Below, in pieces: positions 26,874-36,216 of a stretch of DNA of 61,893 nucleotides. The translations under genes and the position numbers were made by a program. The DNA lies in assembly GCA_028716785.1 (NCBI GenBank), contig JAQUPD010000009.1, positions 1 through 61,893 on the forward strand, given 5' to 3'. Within the stretch, counting starts at the first letter, position 1. Every line of letters starts with the position of its first letter. Source of the stretch: Fidelibacterota bacterium (GTDB taxonomy: Bacteria > Fidelibacterota > Fidelibacteria > Fidelibacterales > Fidelibacteraceae). The notes below the pieces were generated by a model. The model had not been told where the DNA came from, ran no database searches, and saw only the letters and a program-made list of their open reading frames with translations.

Positions 26874-28451
26874 ATGAAATTCAAAAAAATTTATGCACTC
26901 CTTCTATTAACAAGCCTTCTTTCTCCCTTATATGGCGTTAGCCTTCGATATGCACAAAAACTCACAAATTACCATTCGTTTCGCTATCTCTATTCTATGT
27001 CACAATCTCAAGATAAAACATATTTTGCCACAGATAATGGGGCAATCGTTTACTCACATATCTTTAGGTGCTGGGAAAGACCCATGAATTATCCTCAAGG
27101 ATTGCTGGATAAAAATATAAAAACTATCTATTACCATCCTGCAACTGGCTATTTATGGGCGGCAGCAGATCAGGCTCTCTATGTGTTGTTTGGAGATGCT
27201 GCATTTCAATGGGAAAAGATAGACTTTTTTGGGACTTGTAGACGAATTGGGAGTGATAACAATCGACTCTTTGCTGAAACATACTCTCAGGTTTTAGAAT
27301 TGGATCCTTATACTGGTTCTGTGATTCATCCTGTGAATCCTGAAAATTTTTCTATCACTTGGTCTGTTTCAAGCATTAAAATGGACTTATATCAGGTTCA
27401 ATTTACAGGGCAATATTTTATTGATGTCGATGGATCATCTGTGGTGGAAAGTGCTTTCCGAAAATATCCTATTTCCTTCTCTGTTTATGGAAATAACCAA
27501 AATTTGTGGATGGGAACATTAGGAAATGGTCTTTATACCGGTGATCGTTCTACACTCTTTGTCCAGCATATGCCTTATGGATTGCTCAATAATAATGTTA
27601 CACGCTGCGATGTATTTGGAAATAAGGTTTTTATTGGTCATGGCATAGATTATAAGGGTCCTGATGACCGAAATGGGTGGACAGAAACACACACAGAATT
27701 TCAAAACTTTAGATGGATTGACGAGGATGACGTTCCTGTATTAGGAAATCAAACCGTGCGAGGCTTTTTATATTATCAGGATACTCTCCTTGTCATTACC
27801 GATCATTCAATTATCGTGGAACGTCCTCAAAAAAACGATTTTATGACAATTACGCCGGGGGTAGGACTCATCAATACAGTTCAAGATGTGGTTCAATGTG
27901 ATACAATGGCTTGGATCATTGCTGAATCGGGCATTTTTAAGATCAATATCAAAGAACTTTCAATAAGCCCTGTTTTGGATATTCCCATCCAGATCCAAAC
28001 AGCTATTTTTATGGATGGCTATTTATATCTTGGTTCGCATTTCGGAATTTTAGTTTATGAAGTATCAGATTCATCAACCCTTATCTTTAAGAAAGATTTT
28101 ATTAATGTCTACTATGGTGTGCAAAATTTAGCTGAAAATGGCAAAAATATTTTCTGGAGTGATGATTTTTCCATTCGAAAAGCGGATCCTTATTTAAATA
28201 ATTTAACAACATTGCCTGTAACAGACCTCAGACGAGGAATTTATATCAACGATATTGCATGTGATACCGCTTATATTTGGGTTGGAACGAATCAAGGATT
28301 ATTCTCGTTTAATCTTGCAACCGAACAAACAGAACATATCACCATGAATGAGGGGCTTTGCAGTAATAGAATACAAACACTGGAAATATCTGACAATATC
28401 TTATATATTGGTACAGACCAAGGATTGACACGCTATGAAATTAATGATTAA
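26874..28451 (+). CDS. Secreted beta-propeller protein
   Basis: 525 residues with a signal peptide (MKFKKIYALLLLTSLLSPLYG) and repeated beta units of the two-component-regulator-propeller type, for example TYFATDNGAIVYS, GYLWAAADQALYV, NLWMGTLGNGLYTG, YIWVGTNQGLFSFN and ILYIGTDQGLTRYE. There is no kinase or transcription domain, so only the sensor-like propeller is present. The gene overlaps the GWxTD-protein gene by 17 nt, so the two products are probably made together and may interact in the envelope. Confidence 0.75.
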   Translation: MKFKKIYALLLLTSLLSPLYGVSLRYAQKLTNYHSFRYLYSMSQSQDKTYFATDNGAIVYSHIFRCWERPMNYPQGLLDKNIKTIYYHPATGYLWAAADQALYVLFGDAAFQWEKIDFFGTCRRIGSDNNRLFAETYSQVLELDPYTGSVIHPVNPENFSITWSVSSIKMDLYQVQFTGQYFIDVDGSSVVESAFRKYPISFSVYGNNQNLWMGTLGNGLYTGDRSTLFVQHMPYGLLNNNVTRCDVFGNKVFIGHGIDYKGPDDRNGWTETHTEFQNFRWIDEDDVPVLGNQTVRGFLYYQDTLLVITDHSIIVERPQKNDFMTITPGVGLINTVQDVVQCDTMAWIIAESGIFKINIKELSISPVLDIPIQIQTAIFMDGYLYLGSHFGILVYEVSDSSTLIFKKDFINVYYGVQNLAENGKNIFWSDDFSIRKADPYLNNLTTLPVTDLRRGIYINDIACDTAYIWVGTNQGLFSFNLATEQTEHITMNEGLCSNRIQTLEISDNILYIGTDQGLTRYEIND

Positions 28452-29655
28452 AACAATATTTTTTATTCTTGTTGTTCATAGCATGTTACTCTACGCCCAA
28501 AATATTCCTGATGAGCCCATCCGGTTTCAGGTAGATTATAGAATAAGACCTCTTGCTGAGCCTGGTTATGGACAATTGGACATAACTATAAAAATCCCCA
28601 ACAGATCTATTCTCTTTAAAAAAAAAGAAGATATCTTTGAAGCACGGATTGATGTAACAATTTCTATCATGCATGATGGAAAAAAAATTGCCGGTGATAC
28701 ATGGTTTGAAATGATTATAAAAGAGTCTTATCAAGAGACAATTGCTTCAAATCAATTTATCGAATTAAAAAAATCTTACAATTTAGAAGCAGAAGATGTG
28801 AACGTCATTATTTATGTGACTGATATTTTTACCCAGCGCATGGATAAAAAAGAATTTGTAGCCAAGTTATCGATGTTTAAGGATGTTGCATGGTCTTTAG
28901 GAAATGTTACTTATCTTAATGAACCGTTACAAATAGATTCATCGAAAACCCCTCCTGTTAAATATATACGATTTGTTTTTTCGGCAGCGGGAAAAGAGGG
29001 AAAAGAAAAGTTTACTTATCGAATTTTTGATGATGGTGAAAAAATACGTGAGGGATATTTTTATGTGGATCTTAAAAAGGAACCCCAGGATTATATTTTC
29101 CCAATCTCGATTAATAATTTAGGTTATAAAGAATATACATTAGAATTATCTACTTTTATCAATGATGTTGAAGTAAAGCGCTCTACACGATTTCAAGTCC
29201 GATGGCAGAATATGCCACCCTTGATCCATGATTTAGATGTTGCTATACGCCAAATGCGCTATTTGCGGATGACAAATTTTATTTCTGTCGAAGAATATGA
29301 AACTATGCTTAAAGCTGAAGGGGAAGAGCAAAAAAGACTTTTTCAAGAATTTTGGAAAAAGCATGATCCAACCCCCACAACTCTGGAAAATGAACTTATG
29401 AATGAGTATTTTCATAGAATACAATTAGCCAATCAGATGTTTTCAGGCTTTCAACAAGGCTGGGAAACGGATCGTGGCATGATTTATATAATTTTCGGAG
29501 AACCAGATGATGTAGAAATCCATTCTTTTGAACTTTCTACAAAACCTTATATTATTTGGTACTATCATAGTTTAAATCGACAATTTTTGTTTGTGGACTA
29601 TACAGGGTTTGGTGATTATCAATTAGCCGACCCTGTTTTTGATTTAACGTATTAG
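28435..29655 (+). CDS. GWxTD-domain exported protein
   Basis: 406 residues with a signal peptide (MIKTIFFILVVHSMLLYAQ), a beta-rich middle, and a C-terminal GWxTD domain whose signature appears as QGWETDRGMIYIIFGEPDDV, followed by the aromatic-rich IIWYYHSLNRQFLFVDYTG. The family is widespread in FCB-type and related phyla, usually in envelope proteins, and has no assigned activity. It lies between the propeller gene (17-nt overlap) and the dehydrogenase-like gene (3-bp gap). Confidence 0.85.
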   Translation: MKLMIKTIFFILVVHSMLLYAQNIPDEPIRFQVDYRIRPLAEPGYGQLDITIKIPNRSILFKKKEDIFEARIDVTISIMHDGKKIAGDTWFEMIIKESYQETIASNQFIELKKSYNLEAEDVNVIIYVTDIFTQRMDKKEFVAKLSMFKDVAWSLGNVTYLNEPLQIDSSKTPPVKYIRFVFSAAGKEGKEKFTYRIFDDGEKIREGYFYVDLKKEPQDYIFPISINNLGYKEYTLELSTFINDVEVKRSTRFQVRWQNMPPLIHDLDVAIRQMRYLRMTNFISVEEYETMLKAEGEEQKRLFQEFWKKHDPTPTTLENELMNEYFHRIQLANQMFSGFQQGWETDRGMIYIIFGEPDDVEIHSFELSTKPYIIWYYHSLNRQFLFVDYTGFGDYQLADPVFDLTY

Positions 29656-29658
29656 AAA

Positions 29659-30714
29659 ATGAATATTGTTTTTTTTTCGTATCAGGGATATTATGATTCT
29701 TTTAGAAGTGATGTTCTATCAGTGATAGAGATTATTAATTCGTATTTTAAAAATAAAATTTCCTTTGATTTTTATACAGACCAAAAAAAAATTGTAAATT
29801 CTTCAACACAATTAATAACTGAAAATTTTTTTCAAAAAACTATTCGGACATATAAAGGGCTTTTTGCTGATCAAATAAAAGCAAAAATGTCTAAAATCAA
29901 CCTACAGACTCGAGCCAGGCTCTTAAAATGTCTTCCTTATGATTTAGTCATTCAACCTGTTATCATGTATCATGAAATGACTTCATCGTTGAAAGGAATT
30001 CAGGTCCCGGATGTACGCTTGTATCTATGTCGAGAAACGCGGATGCGACCTGTGAGTTTGAAACGTGATACATTTTATCCAGAACGGGACTTTGAAGTGA
30101 TTGCTGATGAAACTATTTATCCCACAGCTTATATGAAAAATGTTCTCCACTTATTTTTGGAAACAGCTGAGAAAAGACATGCTGAAACTGTTGACATGAT
30201 CCTTCCTGTAACCCTTAAAAGCAGTTTTGATAAAAAATGGGCATCTCTTTTTGAGACAATGACACAAGAAATGAAGATGCCTTCACGTATTTTAACCGTT
30301 CAGGATTTTTGGGAATCCTTTATAGAAACACCCAAAAAATTTCGATGGATTTTTGCGCCTGATCCCCTCTGTGATGTCCTTTTTTATTCCTTAAATGTCC
30401 TTTTAAACAAAAGTTTGTTTTCCTGTTCTGTGTTACTTACCCAAGAAAATAAATTTTACCTTGAAAATGTCTCAGAATTTTACAAAGGACTCCCGAATTA
30501 CCGATCCCCCTTAACGAGTTATCATGCCTTAGCCATGATGTATGATCTTTTGGATATGGCAATTCCAGCTCGTATTCTTCGGAGAGGAATTAATGAAGCA
30601 ATCAGTAAAGGATGGCTAACTCCTGAAATGGGTGGAACCATGAATGCTTCGGAAGTGTCAAATCTTTATGCTTCCTTTATCGATCGCGAATTATCAGAAA
30701 TGAATCGATATTAA
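29659..30714 (+). CDS. Divergent isopropylmalate/isocitrate-dehydrogenase-like protein, probably catalytically altered
   Basis: 351 residues, the length of LeuB-type enzymes. Several landmarks match that fold in the right order: LxxRxxL (82-89) followed by YDLVIQP where NLRP is normal, CRET (124-127) for the RE of VREN, a helix resembling the ASERIARFAFE region (148-172), FRWIFAPDPLCDVL (228-241) for the FDVIVTxNLFGDIL block, and the C-terminal GWLTPEMGGTMNASEV (318-333), like the RTxDLGG segment. But the N-terminal GDGIGPE loop is YQGYYDS, the second substrate Arg is Gln, the catalytic Lys of DKANVL seems lost, and the second metal Asp of GDILSD is Tyr. I infer a pseudoenzyme or an enzyme with a changed substrate. 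It lies 30 bp upstream of polA. The homology rests on motif order only. Confidence 0.55.
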   Translation: MNIVFFSYQGYYDSFRSDVLSVIEIINSYFKNKISFDFYTDQKKIVNSSTQLITENFFQKTIRTYKGLFADQIKAKMSKINLQTRARLLKCLPYDLVIQPVIMYHEMTSSLKGIQVPDVRLYLCRETRMRPVSLKRDTFYPERDFEVIADETIYPTAYMKNVLHLFLETAEKRHAETVDMILPVTLKSSFDKKWASLFETMTQEMKMPSRILTVQDFWESFIETPKKFRWIFAPDPLCDVLFYSLNVLLNKSLFSCSVLLTQENKFYLENVSEFYKGLPNYRSPLTSYHALAMMYDLLDMAIPARILRRGINEAISKGWLTPEMGGTMNASEVSNLYASFIDRELSEMNRY

Positions 30715-30744
30715 TGGTTTACCAAGAGAAAAGGATATCATGAC

Positions 30745-33459
30745 ATGGCTACGCGTAAGCGACTTTTTTTAATTGATGGCATGGCCTTGGCATATCGTGC
30801 CCATTTTGCATTTATTCGGAACCCTCTTGTTACAAGTGATGGGCGACATGTAAGTGCTGTATATGGCTTTGTTCAATCTCTTTTTAAACTTATTCGAGAT
30901 GAATCTCCAGAGTATTTAGGCGTTATTTTTGATGCAAAAGAGAAAACATTTCGTCATGAAAAATATCCTGAATACAAAGCAACTCGAGAAAAAATGCCCT
31001 TTGAAATGCAACCGCAAATTCCCTGGATTCAGGAAGTTCTGAAAGCAATGAATATCCCTGTTTATGTAAAACCCGGCTTTGAAGCCGATGATGTGATTGG
31101 AACCTTGGCAGTAAAGGCAAAAAACCAAGGATTTGATGTCTATATGGTTTCTGGCGATAAAGATTTTTTGCAGCTTGTCAACGATCATATTTTTCTTTAT
31201 TCCCCTGCTGTTGGTATGAGGGACCTGGTTGTGTATGATGCAGAAGCTGTAAAAAGAAAGTGGGGTGTAGAACCCAAACAAATTAGAGATCTTTTGGCAT
31301 TGATGGGGGATTCATCCGATAATATTCCTGGAATTCCGGGCATTGGTGAAAAATCTGCTGTAAAATTGCTAAAAAAATATGGCTCCCTGCATCGTGTTCT
31401 TGAAAAAGGAACGGAAGATTCTAATGCTCGAATTCGAAAAGGAATTGTAGAAAATGAAGATTTAGCATTGTTGAGTCTTGAGCTAGTAACCATCAAGACA
31501 GACGTGCCTGTAGATCTTGATTTTGAGGCATTTAAATTTACTGGGTTTAATGAAAAGGCTTTGCGGGAAATACTAGAAAAATTAGAATTTTACTCTCTTA
31601 TAAACGATTTAAAACTTGGGGAATCCCATACGGATCAACAAGAACAATTCTATGTAATCCTGGATACCAAACAAAAGCTTGATGATTTTTTTAAGGAATT
31701 AGCCAAGCAATCAGCTTTTGCTTTTGATACAGAAACAGATCATATTGATGCAACACGTGCCCATTTAGTGGGAATCTCAGTAAGTTATCAGGCAGGTCGC
31801 GCAGTCTATATTCCTCTCAAATTTTTAAATAAAGAAAAGGAGCTTTTTGATCCTAAAGATGATGTGCACCATGTTGTTCATCGCTTTAAACCTCTCCTTG
31901 AAAAGAGGGATGTTCTTAAAGTCGGACATAACATAAAATATGATTTGCTTGTGCTTAAAAGTTACGGGGTAGAGGCGAATCTTCCCTTTTTTGATACCAT
32001 CATTGCTGAATATCTTTTAAATCCTGACATGAATTCTTACAAACTGGATTATCTTGCGCAACGATATTTAAACTACAAAATGCAACCCATTGAAGAACTT
32101 ATTGGTGATCGAAAAAATAAACAGATTACTATGGATAAAGTCCCCTTGAAACAGGCAGGCTTTTATGCAGCAGAAGATGCCGATATTGCCTGGAAACTGT
32201 ATGGCATTTTGAAAGAAAAAATCCATCAAAAAGCTTTAGATAAGATTTTTGATACAATTGAAATGCCATTAATCCCCGTCTTAACACGGATGGAATATCA
32301 TGGTGTCTATTTGGATATCCCTTTTTTGGAAAAAATGAAGGAAGATGTTGATCGGGAGCTCCAAAAAATTACAGAAAAAATTTATGTGTTAGCAGGGGAG
32401 TCCTTTAATTTAAATTCCCCTAAACAGTTGGGATATATTCTTTTTGAAAAATTAAATTATCCAGTGATAAAAAAGACCAAAACAAGTTATTCAACAGATG
32501 TAAATGTCCTTGAAGCTTTAAAAAAAGAGTATCCCCTTGCTCAATATCTTTTAGAATATCGTACCTTAAGTAAACTAAAATCAACATATATTGAAACATT
32601 ACCAAGACAGGTGAATCCAAAAACAGGGCGTATTCACACATCGTTTAATCAAACAGTAGCAGCTACGGGGCGTTTGAGTAGCACGGAGCCTAATTTTCAA
32701 AACATCCCTATCCGAACGCCCTTGGGTCGCCAGATTCGGAAAGCTTTTATTGCTCAGGAAAGGGGTTGGAAGATTTTATCTGCTGATTATAGTCAAATTG
32801 AATTACGTGTTATGGCTCATCTTTCAGGGGATGAAAAATTAATTCAAGCTTTCAAAGAAGGTGCCGATATCCATGCGAGAACCGCCGCTTTGGTTTTTAA
32901 CGTTTCTGAGAAAGATGTAACGGAAGAGATGCGACGAAAAGCAAAAGTTGTGAACTTTGGCATAATGTATGGCGCTGGTCCCTTTCGATTATCCAATGAA
33001 TTGGATATGAGTCGTGACGATGCAACCGCATTGATTAAAGCCTATTTTGCTACCTATCCTGGTGTGGAAAAATATATAGAAAATGTCAAAAAAGAGGCTG
33101 AGAAAACAGGTGTTGTACGCACCTTGATGGGGCGTTATCGTCAGGTTCCAGATATTCAAAGTGAAAATCGAAATCTTCGAGAAGCGGCAGAACGAATCGC
33201 TATCAATACTCCAGTTCAAGGATCGGCGGCTGATTTAATTAAACTCGCTATGATCCATGTTGATGAAGATATGCAAAAAAAGCACTTACAATCCAAAATG
33301 ATCTTGCAAGTCCATGATGAACTTGTTTTTGAAACCCATCCTGATGAAGTGGAAATATTAAGTGACATTGTTAAACATAATATGGAAACGGCGATGACAC
33401 TGATTGTTCCTTTGAAAGTAGATATAGGTATAGGAGATAGTTGGTTTGAAGCGCATTAA
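30745..33459 (+). CDS. polA: DNA polymerase I
   Basis: 904-residue replication/repair polymerase with all three domains. The 5'-3' exonuclease has FLIDGMALAYRAHFA, GFEADDVIGTLA, VSGDKDF and the H3TH region GIPGIGEKSAVKLL. The 3'-5' exonuclease keeps its acidic residues (FAFDTETDHID, VGHNIKYDLLVL, YAAEDADIAWKLY), so proofreading is likely. The polymerase motifs are A DYSQIELRVMAHLSGD, B RRKAKVVNFGIMYGAGPFRL, and C QVHDELVFE. The gene overlaps nadB by 14 nt. Confidence 0.97.
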   Translation: MATRKRLFLIDGMALAYRAHFAFIRNPLVTSDGRHVSAVYGFVQSLFKLIRDESPEYLGVIFDAKEKTFRHEKYPEYKATREKMPFEMQPQIPWIQEVLKAMNIPVYVKPGFEADDVIGTLAVKAKNQGFDVYMVSGDKDFLQLVNDHIFLYSPAVGMRDLVVYDAEAVKRKWGVEPKQIRDLLALMGDSSDNIPGIPGIGEKSAVKLLKKYGSLHRVLEKGTEDSNARIRKGIVENEDLALLSLELVTIKTDVPVDLDFEAFKFTGFNEKALREILEKLEFYSLINDLKLGESHTDQQEQFYVILDTKQKLDDFFKELAKQSAFAFDTETDHIDATRAHLVGISVSYQAGRAVYIPLKFLNKEKELFDPKDDVHHVVHRFKPLLEKRDVLKVGHNIKYDLLVLKSYGVEANLPFFDTIIAEYLLNPDMNSYKLDYLAQRYLNYKMQPIEELIGDRKNKQITMDKVPLKQAGFYAAEDADIAWKLYGILKEKIHQKALDKIFDTIEMPLIPVLTRMEYHGVYLDIPFLEKMKEDVDRELQKITEKIYVLAGESFNLNSPKQLGYILFEKLNYPVIKKTKTSYSTDVNVLEALKKEYPLAQYLLEYRTLSKLKSTYIETLPRQVNPKTGRIHTSFNQTVAATGRLSSTEPNFQNIPIRTPLGRQIRKAFIAQERGWKILSADYSQIELRVMAHLSGDEKLIQAFKEGADIHARTAALVFNVSEKDVTEEMRRKAKVVNFGIMYGAGPFRLSNELDMSRDDATALIKAYFATYPGVEKYIENVKKEAEKTGVVRTLMGRYRQVPDIQSENRNLREAAERIAINTPVQGSAADLIKLAMIHVDEDMQKKHLQSKMILQVHDELVFETHPDEVEILSDIVKHNMETAMTLIVPLKVDIGIGDSWFEAH

Positions 33460-35032
33460 AACAGATTATTTGGTAATTGGCAGTGGTATTGCCGGACTCA
33501 CTTTTGCCTTGAAAGTTGCTAATCAGGGCTTAGTAGCAGTTTTAACAAAGAAAAGTGCAGAAGATAGCAATACCCGCTATGCCCAGGGAGGAATTGCGGC
33601 TGTTATTTCAGACAAAGATCATTTTGAATACCATATTAATGATACTCTAAAGGCAGGAGCTGATTTATGTCATGAGGATGCTGTGCGAGTCTTGGTGACA
33701 GAAGGCCCTAATCGTATTAAAGATCTTATGGCGTGGGGAGTGAATTTTACTCGGGATGAATCAAAAAAACTTGATCTTGCCCGCGAAGGTGGGCATCGAA
33801 TGAAACGAATTGTGCATGTTTCTGATATGACAGGCGATGAAATTGAAAAAATTCTGTTAGAGAAAGCAAAATCCCACCCTAATATTCAGATTTTTGAAAA
33901 TTATACAGCGATTGATTTAATAACAGAACATCAAGTACTGGATAATCTTCAATCTGCGTTTAATATCTGTTTTGGTGTATATGCTTTAAATAATATCAAG
34001 GGAGAGGTAGAAGCATTTCGTGCCGATTATACCATGCTTGCATGTGGTGGAGCATGCCAGGTATATTTACACACGACAAATCCTGAAATTGCTACTGGTG
34101 ATGGGATTGCCATTGCTTACCGTGCTGGGGCAAAAATTGCAAATATGGAGTTTATCCAATTTCATCCGACGGCACTTTATGATCCTGAACATGAACCCTT
34201 TCTTATTTCTGAAGCTCTTCGAGGATATGGGGGTATTTTGAGAAATTCCCAAGGGGAACAATTTATGGAGCGATATGACCCAGCCAAAGAACTCGCTCCA
34301 CGGGATATTGTAGCCCGTGCCATTGATAGCGAAATGAAAAAAAATGGAGAAAAATGCGTTTTTCTCGATATGACAGGCCTTCCTGCCGCGGAAGTAAAAA
34401 AACGTTTTCCAACCATTTATGCCCATTGTAAAAAAACACTCAATCTTGATATAACAAAGGAGCTAATTCCTGTTGTTCCTGCTGCCCATTATCTTTGTGG
34501 GGGTATTATGACAAATTTGAGTGGACAAACATCCATGCATAATCTTCTGGCAAGTGGTGAAAATACCCATACTGGCGTTCATGGTGCAAATAGGTTGGCT
34601 TCTAATAGCCTCCTAGAAGCCCTTGTTTTCAGCCATCGCGCTGCCCTAAAAGTTCTCCAAAAACCAAAACCTCACTTTCAGATAACAATCCCAGATTGGG
34701 ATGATTCAGGGGTTGTAAATGAAGAAGAATGGGGGGTGATCCGCCATAACCGACATGAAATTCAAACCATTATGTGGAATTATGTGGGTATTGTTCGCTC
34801 AAAAAATTATCTTTTTCGTGCTATGCGACGAATTAATTTACTCTACGATGAAATTGAAGATTATTACAAGCGGACGCGCGTTTCAAAAGGACTTTTGGAA
34901 CTACGCAATTTAACAACAGTTGCCTATTTAATAACCCGATCTGCCTTGAGACGTGAAGAAAGTCGAGGCCTTCATTATCGGACAGACTTTCCAGATAAAT
35001 CTGAAAAATTTCGTAAAGATACAGTGATTTAA
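33446..35032 (+). CDS. nadB: L-aspartate oxidase (NadB)
   Basis: FAD enzyme for the first step of de novo NAD synthesis, oxidising L-aspartate to iminoaspartate. Motifs: LVIGSGIAGLTFALKVA (FAD), NTRYAQGGIAAV, REGGHRMKRIVH, EFIQFHPTALYDP, SEALRGYGGILRN, KELAPRDIVARAI and GANRLASNSLLEALVF. At 528 aa it is of normal length. The start is a TTG at 33446, with GGAG about 9 nt upstream, inside the polA end. The enzyme can use fumarate as acceptor in anaerobes. nadA and nadC are not in the window. Confidence 0.95.
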   Translation: MKRIKTDYLVIGSGIAGLTFALKVANQGLVAVLTKKSAEDSNTRYAQGGIAAVISDKDHFEYHINDTLKAGADLCHEDAVRVLVTEGPNRIKDLMAWGVNFTRDESKKLDLAREGGHRMKRIVHVSDMTGDEIEKILLEKAKSHPNIQIFENYTAIDLITEHQVLDNLQSAFNICFGVYALNNIKGEVEAFRADYTMLACGGACQVYLHTTNPEIATGDGIAIAYRAGAKIANMEFIQFHPTALYDPEHEPFLISEALRGYGGILRNSQGEQFMERYDPAKELAPRDIVARAIDSEMKKNGEKCVFLDMTGLPAAEVKKRFPTIYAHCKKTLNLDITKELIPVVPAAHYLCGGIMTNLSGQTSMHNLLASGENTHTGVHGANRLASNSLLEALVFSHRAALKVLQKPKPHFQITIPDWDDSGVVNEEEWGVIRHNRHEIQTIMWNYVGIVRSKNYLFRAMRRINLLYDEIEDYYKRTRVSKGLLELRNLTTVAYLITRSALRREESRGLHYRTDFPDKSEKFRKDTVI

Positions 35033-35642
35033 TACTCAGACTATCATGTATTAAAATAATTTGCTCCTTTTCACCACTTTGACACGTTTCCAATACTTCT
35101 ATAAAAATAAAACCCGCATTTAACAATTACGTGCAACACTTGACACCTCATAAAATCGGGAGAGGGAGGAGGGAAGGATGAGGCTTGCCACGGATATGTA
35201 TAGAGACCTCAGAGTGTAGAGATTTTGGATTTCGTGACCAAATTCAACGTTCAGCTGTGTCCTTCCCCCAAAGATTGCCGAAGGATATGACAGAGAAAGT
35301 CATAAAGAATAAATCAGATCTTATCCATCGCGAGAGGTTTATATGCTAAACTCAGAACTCCATGATAGAGTGCCAAAGAATTAAAAGAGTTGAATGAAAC
35401 AGATGCAGATGGTTTATCAATAAAACCAGGAGATATTTGCGATGCTGTATAATCTGATTCAAACCAGAATTAAGAACGTTGATAAATGATTTTCCGTCTC
35501 CGTTCCCCGTCTCCGTTTGAGTTGCACTTATGACGTGAATTCACGATTGCTTTTAAATCACTCTTAAAAGAAATGGTAAATAAATATCTTTGTTTATCAC
35601 AAACGGCAATAAGATGACTAGAATTTACCTGTTACCTTTAAT
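35033..35642. other. 610-bp stretch without a recognisable gene
   Basis: I find only short, interrupted frames. A minus-strand frame overlapping the nadB end is a shadow. Around 35490-35518 there is a purine/pyrimidine-biased direct repeat (CCGTCTCCGTTCC followed by CCGTCTCCGTTTG). A 27-codon stub ending DGLSIKPGDICDAV at about 35450 may be the remains of a lost gene, but I cannot name it. No clear terminator for nadB is visible. Confidence 0.5.
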
Positions 35643-35975
35643 TTATTCTTCCAGATATTCATCTTCTTCATCAAAATAACAGGCAGCGATTTCATCGGAA
35701 ATAGTTTTTAAGAGATGATACCGAAACATGGGATCCTGAGATGGCGATAAATTTTCAACGTTCTTTGCAAAAGTTTTTAAGGTCATTCCCAAATCGTCCG
35801 TTAATGAATCTGGAATGGTAACTTTATATTCAAGCTCAATGGCATACAGAAAATGTATTAACGATAATTCTTCTATGCCACCATCAATAATTTTTTGAAA
35901 CGTTGAGTTTTCATCAAATTCGTCATTTTCAAAAATGTCGTTTAACATGTTTAGAATAAAATCTAAAACCTTCAT
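35643..35975 (-). CDS. Small acidic acyl-carrier-like protein
   Basis: 110 residues, very acidic, predicted all-helical. The middle (ELSLIHFLYAIELEYKVTIP, followed by DSLTDD) has the spacing of an acyl carrier protein core, in which the carrier serine sits in DSL at the start of helix 2 and is followed by an EEEFxIxIPD-like turn. Here the serine is present in LSL, but the Asp before it is Leu, so modification with phosphopantetheine is doubtful. The C-terminus has an extra helix and acidic tail. A good ribosome site (AGGAG) precedes the ATG. It is divergent from the LeuC-like gene, sharing a 240-bp intergenic region. Call based on pattern only. Confidence 0.45.
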   Translation of the reverse strand: MKVLDFILNMLNDIFENDEFDENSTFQKIIDGGIEELSLIHFLYAIELEYKVTIPDSLTDDLGMTLKTFAKNVENLSPSQDPMFRYHLLKTISDEIAACYFDEEDEYLEE

Positions 35976-36216
35976 TTTTTTCTCCTTTAAATTTATAAAG
36001 TGTACAGGGGAATCAAATGTTTTTCAAGATAAAAATGATTTAAGGTTAAATTATTTTATAAAATCTTTTCTAACACCTAATTATTTTCTCCGAGTAATAA
36101 AAGGATTTTAAAATCTTATCCTTCAAGAAAAACAGAATCCAAGAGAGCTTCTTGTTTTAACTCCAATTGATTTACTTTTAAATTATCGGTACTTTAGAAA
36201 AAAGGAGGAGTGTTAC

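Noticed and set aside
34833-35126. Minus-strand 97-codon frame overlapping the nadB end
   Set aside because: Most of it is the antisense of conserved nadB codons. No homology or ribosome site.
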